Assembly (NCBI RefSeq): GCF_001883705.2
Contig: NZ_MDEQ02000001.1
Span: 496,001 to 560,000 of the forward strand
Origin: Burkholderia catarinensis
GTDB taxonomy: Bacteria; Pseudomonadota; Gammaproteobacteria; Burkholderiales; Burkholderiaceae
Reading direction: 5' to 3'
DNA length: 64,000 nt
Shown here: positions 45,514 through 54,636 of the stretch, one piece after another
How positions within the stretch are numbered: position 1 is the first letter of the stretch
Layout of the letters: each line of letters begins with the position of its first letter
Made by a program: the position numbers and the translations under genes
The notes under the pieces: generated by a model
Seen by the model: the letters and a program-made list of their open reading frames with translations, nothing else
What the model was told of the DNA's origin: nothing
Database searches by the model: none

Positions 45514-46596
45514 TCAGGAGAGGGGCTTGCCGGCCGCGTCGTAGCGTTGCCAGTAGTTTTCGAGCTTCAGCGTGCGCAGCGCGTTGTCGAGATATTTCGG
45601 CTCGAACCAGCCGTCGACGTCGACCGGCTGACGGATCAGCTTCAGCTGCAGCGCATCCTGCGCGACGGCCTTGTAGCGCGCGACGACGAACGGGTCGATC
45701 AGCGGGGACAGGCGATCCTTCAGGCGCTGGTTCGCGTAGTCGGCCTGCCACGACGCATATGGCACGCCGCTCCTCGCCCACAGCTTGAACAGCGCATCGC
45801 GATTCGCCTCGTCGGACGACCATTGCGCGCCTTTCACGAATGCGTTGACGACGCGCTGCACGATGTCCGGATGCGCGCGCTCGAAATCGTCGAGCACGAG
45901 CAGGTGGGTCTGGCGCGTGAACTGCGGGCCGTCGTTCTGCGATTCGTAGATGATCTTCGCGAGCCCCGCGTCGCGCAGCTTGTACAACTGGTAGTCGCCC
46001 ACCGACGCGTCGATGCCTTTCGACGCGAGCGCGGCGAGCGCGCTCGCGGAGTCGAGATTGATCACGCGCAGGTCGCGTTCGCCGAGGCCGTTCTTCGCGA
46101 GCGCGTTGTCGGCGACGAGTTGCAGGTTGGTGCCACGGAAGATCGACACGCGGCGGTCTTTCAGGTCCTTGATCGAACGGATCGTGGAATCGGGCGGCAC
46201 CGCGATCTTGACGCCCGAGCGCACGCTCGCGGCGAGCAGCAGGCGCGTCTTGATCCCGTTCGCGCGGGCAAGCACGGCGGGCAGGTCGCCCTGGTACGCG
46301 AAGTCGAGCGCGTGGTTGGCGATCGCTTCGTTGACGGCCGGCCCCGCACCCTTGAAGAACAGCCACTGCACCTTGATGCCGTCGGCCGCGAATTCCTTTT
46401 CGACGAGCTGCTGCAACTGCGCGGTGGCGGCGCTCGATCCGCCGAAGGTCGGCGGATCGCCGGCGCCCTGCTGGGCGACGCCGATGCGGACGGTGGCGGG
46501 CTTGTCGGCGTGCGCGGCGGCGGCCGGCAACGCAACGAGGGACGCGATCAGCAGCGATCGCAGCAGGCGCAGTGGAAGCATGAATCGATCGGTCAT
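45514..46596 (-). CDS. Sulfonate ABC transporter binding protein (SsuA-like), operon head
   Basis: 360 residues from the ATG at 46596. The Sec signal is MLPLRLLRSLLIASLVALPA followed by AAHA. The fold shows VRIGVAQQGAGDPPTFGG, FKGAGPAVNEAIANHALDFAY, DLKDRRVSIFRGTNLQLVADNAL and NDGPQFTRQTHLLVLDDF, as in aliphatic sulfonate/ester binding proteins. First gene of the six-gene organosulfur operon; its promoter must lie in 46597-46800. Confidence 0.87.
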   Translation of the reverse strand: MTDRFMLPLRLLRSLLIASLVALPAAAAHADKPATVRIGVAQQGAGDPPTFGGSSAATAQLQQLVEKEFAADGIKVQWLFFKGAGPAVNEAIANHALDFAYQGDLPAVLARANGIKTRLLLAASVRSGVKIAVPPDSTIRSIKDLKDRRVSIFRGTNLQLVADNALAKNGLGERDLRVINLDSASALAALASKGIDASVGDYQLYKLRDAGLAKIIYESQNDGPQFTRQTHLLVLDDFERAHPDIVQRVVNAFVKGAQWSSDEANRDALFKLWARSGVPYASWQADYANQRLKDRLSPLIDPFVVARYKAVAQDALQLKLIRQPVDVDGWFEPKYLDNALRTLKLENYWQRYDAAGKPLS

Positions 46597-47414
46597 GGTG
46601 CGTCGGGTAGCGGGTAAGCGAAATCGGGCCGGGAAGCGTCGTGCCATTCTGGTGGACGCGTCCGACGCGGGACAAGCAACGATTTGAACTATGCTTATCG
46701 CCGCTTGGCGGGTTGCCGCGCCGGGCGCGCCGTTCTTTGCGGGCGAGAGCCGAATTCACATGTATCGGAAATTCATTCAGGATTCCAATTATTGTTGATT
46801 GAAATCGATCGCCGAATCCGGGCGACGAGATGGGGAAAGGCAATTGAAAAAATGTGATACGAGCCCGTCATATTTACCGGACCGGCCGGGCGTCGCGCGG
46901 ATGGACGACCGACGGGACGCTCGCGAAAGGCCGCGCGACAGGGTGAATGCGAATCGGTCCGGCATGCCGAAAAATCGAATGAAAACGGTTCGACTGCCAG
47001 CCGGGAAATGACGCGCCGCGACAGTTGACATACTTACTCCGGCATGACACTCCGGCATGCGATGGACGCAAAATGCCACGAAAAAAACGACGGCAAATGA
47101 ACGGCTGGCTTTCATCGTTGCAGGGTGTCATCCATAAATGCACTCCGACGCTAAATAATTTGAATTCGCCTGGAAAATTGTCTATACCCTAGACGAATCA
47201 TCGCGATCGACATCGTGCTGGACCGATCGCGCAACAGATGCACATATGAAACGATGGAGATCGTCGTTGCATATCGCGCGTCGCAGTAATCGAGGAGATT
47301 CCGGGGGATGCGAACGGCCTCATGCCAGGGCCGCCCGCCATGCGCAACCACCGGAACAACGGAGCGTCTTTACGTTCAACGGTCGGTCACCGACCCCGTC
47401 TCACGGAGGTTGTC
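46597..47414. other. 818-base gene-free region between the sulfur and Tad operons
   Basis: Holds the promoters of two divergent operons and is AT-richer than average. Around 47038-47062 CTCCGGCATG is repeated in tandem. A small hairpin GGTCGG/CCGACC (47381-47395) lies just before the flp ribosome site. Short open frames on both strands (for example 46799-47011 and 47308-47568) lack family resemblance and are not called. Confidence 0.5.
47160..47188 (+). promoter_or_regulatory. Candidate promoter of the Tad pilus operon
   Basis: TTGAAT at 47160-47165 and TATACC at 47183-47188 are spaced by 17 bases. The start would be near 47195, leaving a 5' leader of about 220 bases before flp. Weak hexamers; assignment is tentative. 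Confidence 0.3.
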
Positions 47415-47594
47415 ATGCTGCAATACGTCAAGTCCCTGCTGCGCGACGAACGTGGCGTCAGTTCACTTGAATATGCAGTGCTGGCCGGCATCATCGTGGT
47501 CGCACTCGCGGCGGTTGGTACTTACCTCAGCGGCACTTCAGGCCTGCAGAGCATATTCACGTCACTGATCAACAAGGTCACGGCGTTGATCTGA
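47415..47594 (+). CDS. flp: Flp-family type IVb pilin
   Basis: 59 residues, the normal size of Flp pilin precursors. The prepilin peptidase site is visible in ERGVSSLEYAVLAG: cleavage after Gly leaves a Val at +1 and the conserved Glu at +5 with Tyr at +6. One long hydrophobic helix (YAVLAGIIVVALAAVGTYL) follows. ACGGAGG precedes the ATG. It is the main structural subunit of the Tad/Flp pilus whose machinery is encoded immediately downstream. Confidence 0.95.
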   Translation: MLQYVKSLLRDERGVSSLEYAVLAGIIVVALAAVGTYLSGTSGLQSIFTSLINKVTALI

Positions 47595-47682
47595 TCTCCT
47601 GAACCCGCGCGCCGCCGACGAACACACGGATCCGCAGCGGTACGACGTATCCAGCCGGGGCGCGCCGACGAACGGCCTTCCC

Positions 47683-48162
47683 ATGCTCTATCTCGTGCAG
47701 TCGGTGGCCACGGTCGTGCTGGCGTCGCTCGCGGCGCAGGATCTGCGCGACCGGCGCTTGTCCAATCGCGCGGTGCTGGCGTTCGCGATGCTGTATTTCG
47801 CGGCGGCGGCGCTCGCGCGCGACGGGCTCGCGCCGCTTGCCGGCCATGTCGCGACCGGTGCGGCGATGCTGCTGCTGTTCGGCGGCATGCGCCACGCGGG
47901 CTGGATCGGCGGCGGCGACGTCAAGCTGGCGGCGGCGGTGTTCCTGTGGGCCGGCCCGGCATTGGCGTTCCCGGTGCTGACGATCGTCGGCGCGGGCGGC
48001 ACCCTGTGCGGCCTCGCCGTGCTCGCGGCTGTCGCCCGGCAGCGGCGCGCCGCGCCGGTTCGCGCGGTCGCCGTTCGCGGCGTGCCGTACGGCGTCGCGC
48101 TCGCGCTCGGCGGCACGCTGGCCGTCTGGGCGTCGTTTCCGCATGCGGTTTCGCTTACCTAG
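47683..48162 (+). CDS. cpaA: Tad prepilin peptidase CpaA/TadV
   Basis: 159 residues with several membrane segments. The two catalytic aspartates of the A24 peptidase family are in QDLRDRRLSN (about residue 20) and GGGDVKLAAA (about 79). It removes the leader of Flp and of TadE/TadF-type pseudopilins in the inner membrane. It is 88 bases after flp. Confidence 0.9.
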   Translation: MLYLVQSVATVVLASLAAQDLRDRRLSNRAVLAFAMLYFAAAALARDGLAPLAGHVATGAAMLLLFGGMRHAGWIGGGDVKLAAAVFLWAGPALAFPVLTIVGAGGTLCGLAVLAAVARQRRAAPVRAVAVRGVPYGVALALGGTLAVWASFPHAVSLT

Positions 48163-48183
48163 CCCGGGGGGACGCACGCCGCC

Positions 48184-49194
48184 ATGCCCAAACCGCTGAG
48201 AATGGCCGTGCTTGTCATTGCCGCCGGCATCGGCGCGTTCATCCTGCGCGAACTGTACGTCGCCGCGTCGACGCCGCCGGCGCCCGCCGAAACGGATCAG
48301 GCCCGCGTGCGCGTCGCGGCCGCCGATCTGCCGGAAGGGCTGCTGCTGCGCGACAACGATCTTGCCTGGAAGCGCCTGCCGCGCGCGCAGGTGCCGCCGG
48401 GCGCGTTCGTCGAGTCGCAGCCGGGCGCGGACCTGAAAGGCGCGCTGCTGCGCAACCGCGTCGGAGCCGGCGCACCGATTCGCGCAGAGAACGTGATTCC
48501 GGCCGGCGCACCGGATTTTCTCGCGGCCGCGCTGCAGCCCGGCATGCGCGCGATCTCGGTGCCGGTCGACGACGTGTCGGGCAACGCGGGGCTGATCCAG
48601 CCGGGCGACTTCGTCGACGTGGTGCTCACGCAGCAGATCGGCGGTTCGGCGACGTCGCCCGGCACGTTCGAGGCGGAGACGGTCGTGCGGCGCACGCGGG
48701 TGCTCGCGGTCGGCTCGGAATTCCAGCGCGCGAAGGCACCCGCGAGCGCGCCGGACGCGACGGCCCGCGCACGCACGGTCACGCTCGAGGTCGCGCCGCG
48801 CACCGCGCAGGTCGTGCTGGTCGCGACCCGGCTCGGCTCGCTGTCGCTCGCGCTGCGCAGTTTCGCGACGAGCGACCGGCGGCAGCCGGCGGGCGGTGAC
48901 GAGCCTGAGCCGGACACGCAGCCCGTGTGGGCCGGCGACGTGTCGCGCGCGGCCCGCGAGGTTGCGCGCGCGCCGTCGGCCGGGCCGGATACCGGCGCGC
49001 GGCCGGCGTGGCGGAGCAACGCGGTGGTGATCTATCGCGGTTCGTCGATCGACGACGGATCGCGCGGCGGCGGCGCCGGCACGCCGGGCCTGCCGCCGCT
49101 GCCGTCGGGGCTGCCGGCCGGGCCGGCGATGCCGGGCGGCGGCAATGTCGCCGCGGATGCGGCGGTGCAACCGCCGGGGGCGGCGGTGCAATGA
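48184..49194 (+). CDS. cpaB: Flp pilus assembly protein CpaB/RcpC
   Basis: 336 residues. After an N-terminal membrane helix (RMAVLVIAAGIGAFILREL) comes an SAF domain (RVRVAAADLPEGLLLRDNDL) and the RcpC core (GMRAISVPVDDVSGNAGLIQPGDFVDVVLT). The C-terminus is Gly/Pro-rich. It works in the periplasm with the CpaC secretin. Its last codons overlap cpaC (ATGA). Confidence 0.9.
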   Translation: MPKPLRMAVLVIAAGIGAFILRELYVAASTPPAPAETDQARVRVAAADLPEGLLLRDNDLAWKRLPRAQVPPGAFVESQPGADLKGALLRNRVGAGAPIRAENVIPAGAPDFLAAALQPGMRAISVPVDDVSGNAGLIQPGDFVDVVLTQQIGGSATSPGTFEAETVVRRTRVLAVGSEFQRAKAPASAPDATARARTVTLEVAPRTAQVVLVATRLGSLSLALRSFATSDRRQPAGGDEPEPDTQPVWAGDVSRAAREVARAPSAGPDTGARPAWRSNAVVIYRGSSIDDGSRGGGAGTPGLPPLPSGLPAGPAMPGGGNVAADAAVQPPGAAVQ

Positions 49195-50600
49195 CGGATG
49201 ATTTGACGGGAACTCGCATGGTGCGCATGGTTCGTTGGATCGCCTTCTGGTGCGTGGCCTGCGTCGTTGCGTCCGGGGGCGCGTCCGCGCAGGGCGCGCG
49301 AGCGCCGGACGCGGGCGCGGCGCTGTCGATCGCGACCGGCAAGGGCGAGTTGCTGTCGCTGCCCGAGCCGGCAGTCGCGATGTTCGTCGCCGATCCGTCC
49401 ATCGCCGACATTCAGGTGCCGTCGCCGCGCACCGTGTTCGTGTTCGGCAAGAAGGCCGGCACGACCACGCTGATCGCGCTCGGCGCGAACCATCGCCCGA
49501 TCCTGCGCAAGACGGTGATCGTGCAGGTCGACACGGCGTCGCTGCAGGGCGTGCTCGACAGCCGCTTTCCGCAGCTGAAGCTGTCGGTGTCGGGCGCGCC
49601 GGGCTCGCTGATGGTGACAGGCAAGGTGCCGAGCGCGGCCGACGCCGACGCCGTGATGCAGTCGCTCGCGCCATACCTGCACGACAAGGAAAAGATCGTC
49701 AACCGGCTGACGCTGTCGCGCCCGATCCAGGTGAACCTGCGCGTGCGGGTGTCGGAGGTGAGCCGCAACGTCACGCAGCAGCTCGGCATCAACTGGAGCT
49801 CGCTTGGCGCCGCCGGCAACTTCGTCGGCGGCCTGTTCAACGGGCGCACGCTGTTCGATCCGACGAACGGCCTGTTCAACCTGTCGCCGACCGGCGCGTA
49901 TTCGGTGCTCGGCGGGTTTCACGCGGGGCGCTGGTCGATCGACGTCGTGCTCGACGCACTCGACCAGGAGGGCCTGATCACGATGCTCGCCGAACCGAAC
50001 CTCACCGCGATGTCCGGCGAGACCGCGAGCTTCCTCGCGGGCGGCGAGGTGCCGATTCCGGTCGCGCAGGCGGGCACCACGACCGGTGCGATCACGGTCG
50101 AGTTCAAGCCGTTCGGCGTGTCGCTCGACTTCACGCCGACCGTGCTCGCCGACAACCGGATCAGCCTGAAGGTACGCCCGGAGGTGAGCGAGGTCGACGC
50201 GAGCAACAGCGTGACGACCGGCGGCGTCAAGGTGCCGGGGTTCACCGTGCGGCGCGTCGAGACCACGGTCGAGTTGTCGAGCGGGCAGAGCTTCGCGATC
50301 GGCGGGCTGCTGCAGAGCCAGACGGCCGACACCGTGTCGCAGATCCCGGGGCTCGGCCGGCTGCCGATCATCGGCCGGCTGTTTTCGTCGAAGAACTTCC
50401 AGGACAACAAGACCGAGGTGGTCGTGATCGTCACGCCGTACATCGTGCAGCCGACCGGGCCCGGCCAGCTCGAGCAGGCGATCGACACCGTCGCACGGCC
50501 GAGCAGCGACCTGGAGTTCGCGGTGCAGCGCAACCTCGGGCTCGACCTGTTGTCAGGCGACACGCCACGCCTCGTCGGCGCGGCGGGCTTCGTGTACTGA
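49191..50600 (+). CDS. cpaC: Flp pilus secretin CpaC/RcpA
   Basis: 469 residues from the ATG at 49191 overlapping cpaB; the internal ATG at 49218 (MVRMVRWIAFW) gives a more standard signal peptide and could be the true start. The BON/pilus N-terminal domain (LSIATGKGELLSLPEPA) leads into the secretin domain, with VPIPVAQAGTTTGAITVEFKPFG and the C-terminal IPGLGRLPIIGRLFSSK. It forms the outer-membrane pore. Confidence 0.93.
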   Translation: MTDDLTGTRMVRMVRWIAFWCVACVVASGGASAQGARAPDAGAALSIATGKGELLSLPEPAVAMFVADPSIADIQVPSPRTVFVFGKKAGTTTLIALGANHRPILRKTVIVQVDTASLQGVLDSRFPQLKLSVSGAPGSLMVTGKVPSAADADAVMQSLAPYLHDKEKIVNRLTLSRPIQVNLRVRVSEVSRNVTQQLGINWSSLGAAGNFVGGLFNGRTLFDPTNGLFNLSPTGAYSVLGGFHAGRWSIDVVLDALDQEGLITMLAEPNLTAMSGETASFLAGGEVPIPVAQAGTTTGAITVEFKPFGVSLDFTPTVLADNRISLKVRPEVSEVDASNSVTTGGVKVPGFTVRRVETTVELSSGQSFAIGGLLQSQTADTVSQIPGLGRLPIIGRLFSSKNFQDNKTEVVVIVTPYIVQPTGPGQLEQAIDTVARPSSDLEFAVQRNLGLDLLSGDTPRLVGAAGFVY

Positions 50601-50615
50601 ACCGGAGGAGCGCGC

Positions 50616-50996
50616 ATGCGAATTCGACCGTCCGTTGCCGCACTGCTGTCGCTGTCGCTCGCGGGCTGCCTGTCGGCGCCGCCGCCGGTCAGCTTGCCCG
50701 ATGCGCGGGCGATCGGTTTCGACGGCGCGCACGCGGTGCCGCCCGACTGCGCGACGCTGATGCAGCCGTCGCATCTCGTCGACGCCGGGTTCGGGCGACC
50801 CGGCGTGCCGTTCGGCTGCGCGACCTACACGAACCTCGCGGCGATGCTTGCGCGGCCGGAGGATCTCGTCGCGCCCGTGCCGTACGGCGGCGCCAACGCG
50901 GAGGCCGCGGCCGGCGCGGTGCGCCGCTACGTCGAGGATCGCGTGAAGCAGCCGCTGCCCGGCACGACACAGACGACCGGCGCTCCCGGCCATTGA
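50616..50996 (+). CDS. cpaD: Tad pilus lipoprotein, CpaD-position
   Basis: 126 residues with lipobox SLAGC (Cys18). The later segment PSHLVDAGFGRPGVPFGCAT and NLAAMLARPEDLV is characteristic of CpaD family proteins, although this one is shorter than the Caulobacter CpaD. It probably supports the CpaC secretin at the outer membrane. It lies between cpaC and cpaE, with GGAGGAG before the ATG. Confidence 0.8.
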   Translation: MRIRPSVAALLSLSLAGCLSAPPPVSLPDARAIGFDGAHAVPPDCATLMQPSHLVDAGFGRPGVPFGCATYTNLAAMLARPEDLVAPVPYGGANAEAAAGAVRRYVEDRVKQPLPGTTQTTGAPGH

Positions 50997-51017
50997 ACGG
51001 ACCCTGATGCCATCGCG

Positions 51018-52238
51018 ATGCCGACCATGAACATCCTCGACCGCCAGAACGCCAGGCACGCCGCGTCCGCCGGCGTGGCGGATCTCGTTGCGGTCGTGTC
51101 CGATTCGGGCAGCGAGGACGTGATCAGCCGCGTCGCGCAGGACCTGTCGATCACACGCACCCACGTCCAGGCGGGCACCTGCGACGACGCGATCCGGCTG
51201 CTGCAGCTGTACGAGCGTTCGCCGCGCCAGCTGGTCATCGACGTGTCGCATTCGGTGCTGCCGGTGTCGGACCTGATGCGGCTCGCCGACGTGTGCGACC
51301 CGTCGGTGCGGGTCATCGCGATCGGCACGCAGAACGACGTCGGGCTGTTTCGCAACCTGCTCGGCATCGGCGTGCAGGACTACATCGTCAAGCCGCTGAC
51401 CGTCGAGCTGATGCGGCGCGCGCTGACGGCGACGGAATCGGTCGTGCAGGCGCGCACCGGCAAGATCGTCAGCTTCGTCGGCGCACGCGGCGGCGTCGGC
51501 GCGACCACGATCGCGGTGAATCTCGCGCGCTGCCTGGCGGGCGAGAAGCGCCGCCGTGTCGCGTACATCGACCTGAATCTGCATGGCGGCGGCGCGAACT
51601 CGATGCTCGGGCTGTCCAGCAACAACGGGCTGATCGAATTGCTGAGCATGGAGCAGCGTCCCGACGACGCGTTGTTCGAGCGCATGTTCGTGACGAAGGG
51701 CGACCGGTTGCACATCCTGTCCGCCGAGCTTGCATACGGCGCCGACGCACCGCTGAGCGATCAGGCGGTCGCGCGCCTGGTCGACATGCTGAAGGACCGT
51801 TTCCACTACGTGCTGTTCGATGTCGGGAGCGGTGCCGGCAAGCTGTTCGAGGACGCGCTCGAGGCGTCCGATCTCGTCCATCTCGTGGCCGACCGCTCGG
51901 TGCACGCCGCGTACGAAGCCGCGCGGCTCGCGCGCTTCGTGCGGGAACTGCCGGGCGAGCGGCAGCTGTCGATGGTGTTGAACAATCCGCTCGCGCCGGT
52001 CGCGGGCCGCGTCGAGCCGGTCGATTTCGAGGAGGCGTTCGGCGGTGCGATGCACGAACTGCCGAACGAGCCGCAGACGCTGGCGGTTGCCGAAAACCTC
52101 GGCGAGCCGATCGAAGGCGGGAAGCGACATGGCTTCCTGGACGGGATCCGGCAACTCGCGAACGGCATCACCGGCGAACCGATGGCCGTCGCCGAGCCGT
52201 GGTTTGCGCGGTTCTTCAAGTGGAGGAAAGGATCGTGA
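51018..52238 (+). CDS. cpaE: CpaE/TadZ ParA-like pilus assembly ATPase
   Basis: 406 residues. A receiver-like N-terminal domain (ADLVAVVSDSGSEDV to GVQDYIVKPL) is followed by a ParA/MinD-like domain with deviant Walker A GARGGVGATT (about 156-165) and the DLNLHGGGANSML strand. CpaE/TadZ positions the Tad machinery at the cell pole. Its end overlaps cpaF (GTGA). Confidence 0.9.
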   Translation: MPTMNILDRQNARHAASAGVADLVAVVSDSGSEDVISRVAQDLSITRTHVQAGTCDDAIRLLQLYERSPRQLVIDVSHSVLPVSDLMRLADVCDPSVRVIAIGTQNDVGLFRNLLGIGVQDYIVKPLTVELMRRALTATESVVQARTGKIVSFVGARGGVGATTIAVNLARCLAGEKRRRVAYIDLNLHGGGANSMLGLSSNNGLIELLSMEQRPDDALFERMFVTKGDRLHILSAELAYGADAPLSDQAVARLVDMLKDRFHYVLFDVGSGAGKLFEDALEASDLVHLVADRSVHAAYEAARLARFVRELPGERQLSMVLNNPLAPVAGRVEPVDFEEAFGGAMHELPNEPQTLAVAENLGEPIEGGKRHGFLDGIRQLANGITGEPMAVAEPWFARFFKWRKGS

Positions 52239-53662
52239 CGTTCGGTACCCGCAACCGGCCGCCGGCCGACCCCGCGCCGGCCGCCGCTTCCACCGCTTCC
52301 ACTACGGCGCGCGAGCCCGTGCCGCCCCCGGCGGCCGCGCCTGCGCCCACGCCCACGCCGCTGCCGACCCGCGCGCCCGCGGCCGCCGACACCCACGAGA
52401 CGCTGATCCGCTCGAACAAATTCGACGCGATCCGCAGCGCGGTGTTCGCTTCGATGAACATGTCGGCGGCGTTGATGAAGACGCGCGACGAAGTACGCTC
52501 GGGCATCGAGCAAGTGGCCGCGCACACGGTCGAGCGCGAGCGCCTGAAGATCACGGCCGGCGAGCAGGTGCTGATCGTCGATGCGATCCTGAACGACATG
52601 TTCGGCGTCGGGCCGATCGAGCCGTTGCTCGCCGACGAAACGGTCACCGACATCCTCGTCAACGGGCCTGACCAGGTCTACGTCGAACGCGCGGGCCGGC
52701 TCGAGCTCACGTCGCTGAAGTTCCGCGACGACGCGCACGTGGCGAGCGTCGCGCAGCGGATCGCGGCGGCGGTGGGGCGCCGCGTCGACGAGAGCAGCCC
52801 GATGGTCGACGCGCGTCTCGCCGACGGCAGCCGCGTAAACGTCGTGCTGCCGCCGATCGCGATGCGCGGCCCGTCGATCTCGATTCGCAAGTTCGCGAAG
52901 CGCGACATCACGCTCGCGCGGATGGTGCATCAGGGCAACATCTCGCATCCGATGCTGCAGGTGCTGAAGGTCGCGTGCGCCTGCCGGCTGAACATCGTGA
53001 TCTCGGGCGGCACCGGCTCGGGCAAGACGACGCTGCTCAACGCGCTGTCGCAGCACATCGAGCAGCACGAACGGATCGTGACGATCGAGGATGCGGCCGA
53101 GCTGCAGTTGCTGCAGCCGCACGTCGTCAGCCTCGAGACGCGGCCGGAGAATACCGAGGGGCTCGGCGGGATCTCGCAGCGCGACCTCGTGCGCAACGCG
53201 CTGCGCATGCGGCCCGACCGCATCATCCTCGGCGAGATTCGCGGTCCCGAGGCGTTCGACGTGCTGCAGGCGATGAACACGGGTCACGACGGCTCGATGA
53301 CGACGATCCATGCGAACACGCCGCGCGACGCAATCAGCCGGCTCGAAAGCATGGTCATGATGGCGAACGCGAACCTGCAACTGCTGTCGATCCGGCGCCA
53401 GATCGCGAGCGCCGTGCACCTGTTCGTGCAGATCGAGCGGATGCGCGACGGCGTGCGGCGCGTGACCCGGATCACCGAGATCGTCGGGATGGAAGGCGAG
53501 GTGGTGATCACGCAGGACCTGTTCGCGTTCCGCCAGGACGGCGATACGACGCGCGACGCGGTCAAGGGCGTGTTCGAGGCATCGCCGCTGCGGCCGTCGT
53601 TCGCGGCGCGCGCCGCGTATTACGGCGTCGAGGACGCGCTCGCCGAGGTGTTCCGCCAATGA
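52235..53662 (+). CDS. cpaF: CpaF/TadA pilus assembly ATPase
   Basis: 475 residues from the GTG overlapping the cpaE stop. The first 50 residues are Ala/Pro-rich. The VirB11/PulE core has Walker A GGTGSGKTT (K264), Walker B region RIILGEIRGPEAFDV and the HDGSMTTIHANTPRDA histidine box. It is the hexameric motor for Flp assembly. It overlaps tadB. Confidence 0.94.
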   Translation: MTFGTRNRPPADPAPAAASTASTTAREPVPPPAAAPAPTPTPLPTRAPAAADTHETLIRSNKFDAIRSAVFASMNMSAALMKTRDEVRSGIEQVAAHTVERERLKITAGEQVLIVDAILNDMFGVGPIEPLLADETVTDILVNGPDQVYVERAGRLELTSLKFRDDAHVASVAQRIAAAVGRRVDESSPMVDARLADGSRVNVVLPPIAMRGPSISIRKFAKRDITLARMVHQGNISHPMLQVLKVACACRLNIVISGGTGSGKTTLLNALSQHIEQHERIVTIEDAAELQLLQPHVVSLETRPENTEGLGGISQRDLVRNALRMRPDRIILGEIRGPEAFDVLQAMNTGHDGSMTTIHANTPRDAISRLESMVMMANANLQLLSIRRQIASAVHLFVQIERMRDGVRRVTRITEIVGMEGEVVITQDLFAFRQDGDTTRDAVKGVFEASPLRPSFAARAAYYGVEDALAEVFRQ

Positions 53663-54636
53663 GGGCCGCCGACCTGTTCGCGTTGGGCGCGTTCGTCGTG
53701 ATCCTCGCGATCGGGTTCGGGCTGTCGTCGCTGTTCGATCGCGCGAACCGCACGCCGGCGCAGCGCATTCGCGCACGGATGCGCCGGTTGTCGCCGACGC
53801 TGGCGAGCCGCGACGGGCATGCGCTGGCCGCGGCCGGCGTCGCGCTGTTCAGCCTCGAACACCGGCAAGGCCGCGTGCGCACATGGCTGCAGCGCCGCGT
53901 GACGCGCGTGCGCGCGGTAGGCGGTGAAGGCGGCGTGAGGATCGTCGTTGCCGGCACGATCGTCGGCGCGATTGCCGCGATCGTCGCGGTGAAGCTGATC
54001 GGGCCGCCGGGTTTCCTGCGTCCGCTGATCTACGCCGGGCTGCCGCTGGTCGCGATGCGCGCCAGCTACCGTGCGCTGGTCGAGCGCTTCCGGGTCCGCT
54101 TTCTCGAAGCGTTCCCGGACGCGATCGACGTGATCGTGCGGGCCGTGCGCGCGGGCATTCCGGTCACGCAGGCGATCAGCATGGTGGGCGACGGCGCGGC
54201 CGAGCCGGTGCGCTCGACGTTCCGCTCGATGGGCGACAGCCTGCGCGTCGGCGCGGACCTCAAGGACGTGCTGACGCACGCGGCGGACCGGCTGATGATC
54301 GCGGACTTCTCGTTCTTCACCGTCTACCTGCTGCTGCAGCGCGAGACCGGCGGCAGCCTGGGCGAAACGCTCGACGAATTGTCGAGCATCATCCGCACGC
54401 GCCGCGACATCCGCCTGAAGACCCGCGCGCTGACCGCCGAAGGGCGCATCACGACGAACATCATTTCGGCGGTGCCGTTCGTGATGATCGGCACGCTGTT
54501 CCTCGTGAACCGCTCGTACGTCATGCTGCTGTTCACGACGCACGCCGGCAACACGATGCTGACGATTGCGGCCGGGCTGCTGACGGTCGGGCTGCTGGTG
54601 ATCCGCAAGATCTCGAAACTGGATACCGCGCGATGA
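53659..54636 (+). CDS. tadB: Tad inner-membrane platform protein TadB
   Basis: 325 residues of the GspF/T2SSF superfamily. A leading helix (LFALGAFVVILAIGFGLSSLF), two middle helices near 95-135 and a C-terminal pair near 270-315 flank the cytoplasmic domain, which contains FPDAIDVIVRAVRAGIPVTQAI and LQRETGGSLGETLDELSSIIR. The ATG overlaps the cpaF stop and its own stop overlaps tadC. Confidence 0.93.
   Translation: MRAADLFALGAFVVILAIGFGLSSLFDRANRTPAQRIRARMRRLSPTLASRDGHALAAAGVALFSLEHRQGRVRTWLQRRVTRVRAVGGEGGVRIVVAGTIVGAIAAIVAVKLIGPPGFLRPLIYAGLPLVAMRASYRALVERFRVRFLEAFPDAIDVIVRAVRAGIPVTQAISMVGDGAAEPVRSTFRSMGDSLRVGADLKDVLTHAADRLMIADFSFFTVYLLLQRETGGSLGETLDELSSIIRTRRDIRLKTRALTAEGRITTNIISAVPFVMIGTLFLVNRSYVMLLFTTHAGNTMLTIAAGLLTVGLLVIRKISKLDTAR

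Noticed and set aside
43802..46843. Single 1013-residue frame joining the second permease with upstream sequence
   Set aside because: Only the last 272 residues are the permease; the rest is shadow of the other permease and SsuA genes. The GTG at 44620 with a ribosome site marks the real start.
46799..47011. 70-residue open frame in the gap before flp
   Set aside because: No ribosome site, Arg-rich random composition, no hydrophobic or domain pattern.
47308..47568. 86-residue frame with an apparent ribosome site upstream of and overlapping flp
   Set aside because: Mostly overlaps flp in another frame, and its composition looks random; flp has a better-placed site and an intact pilin motif.
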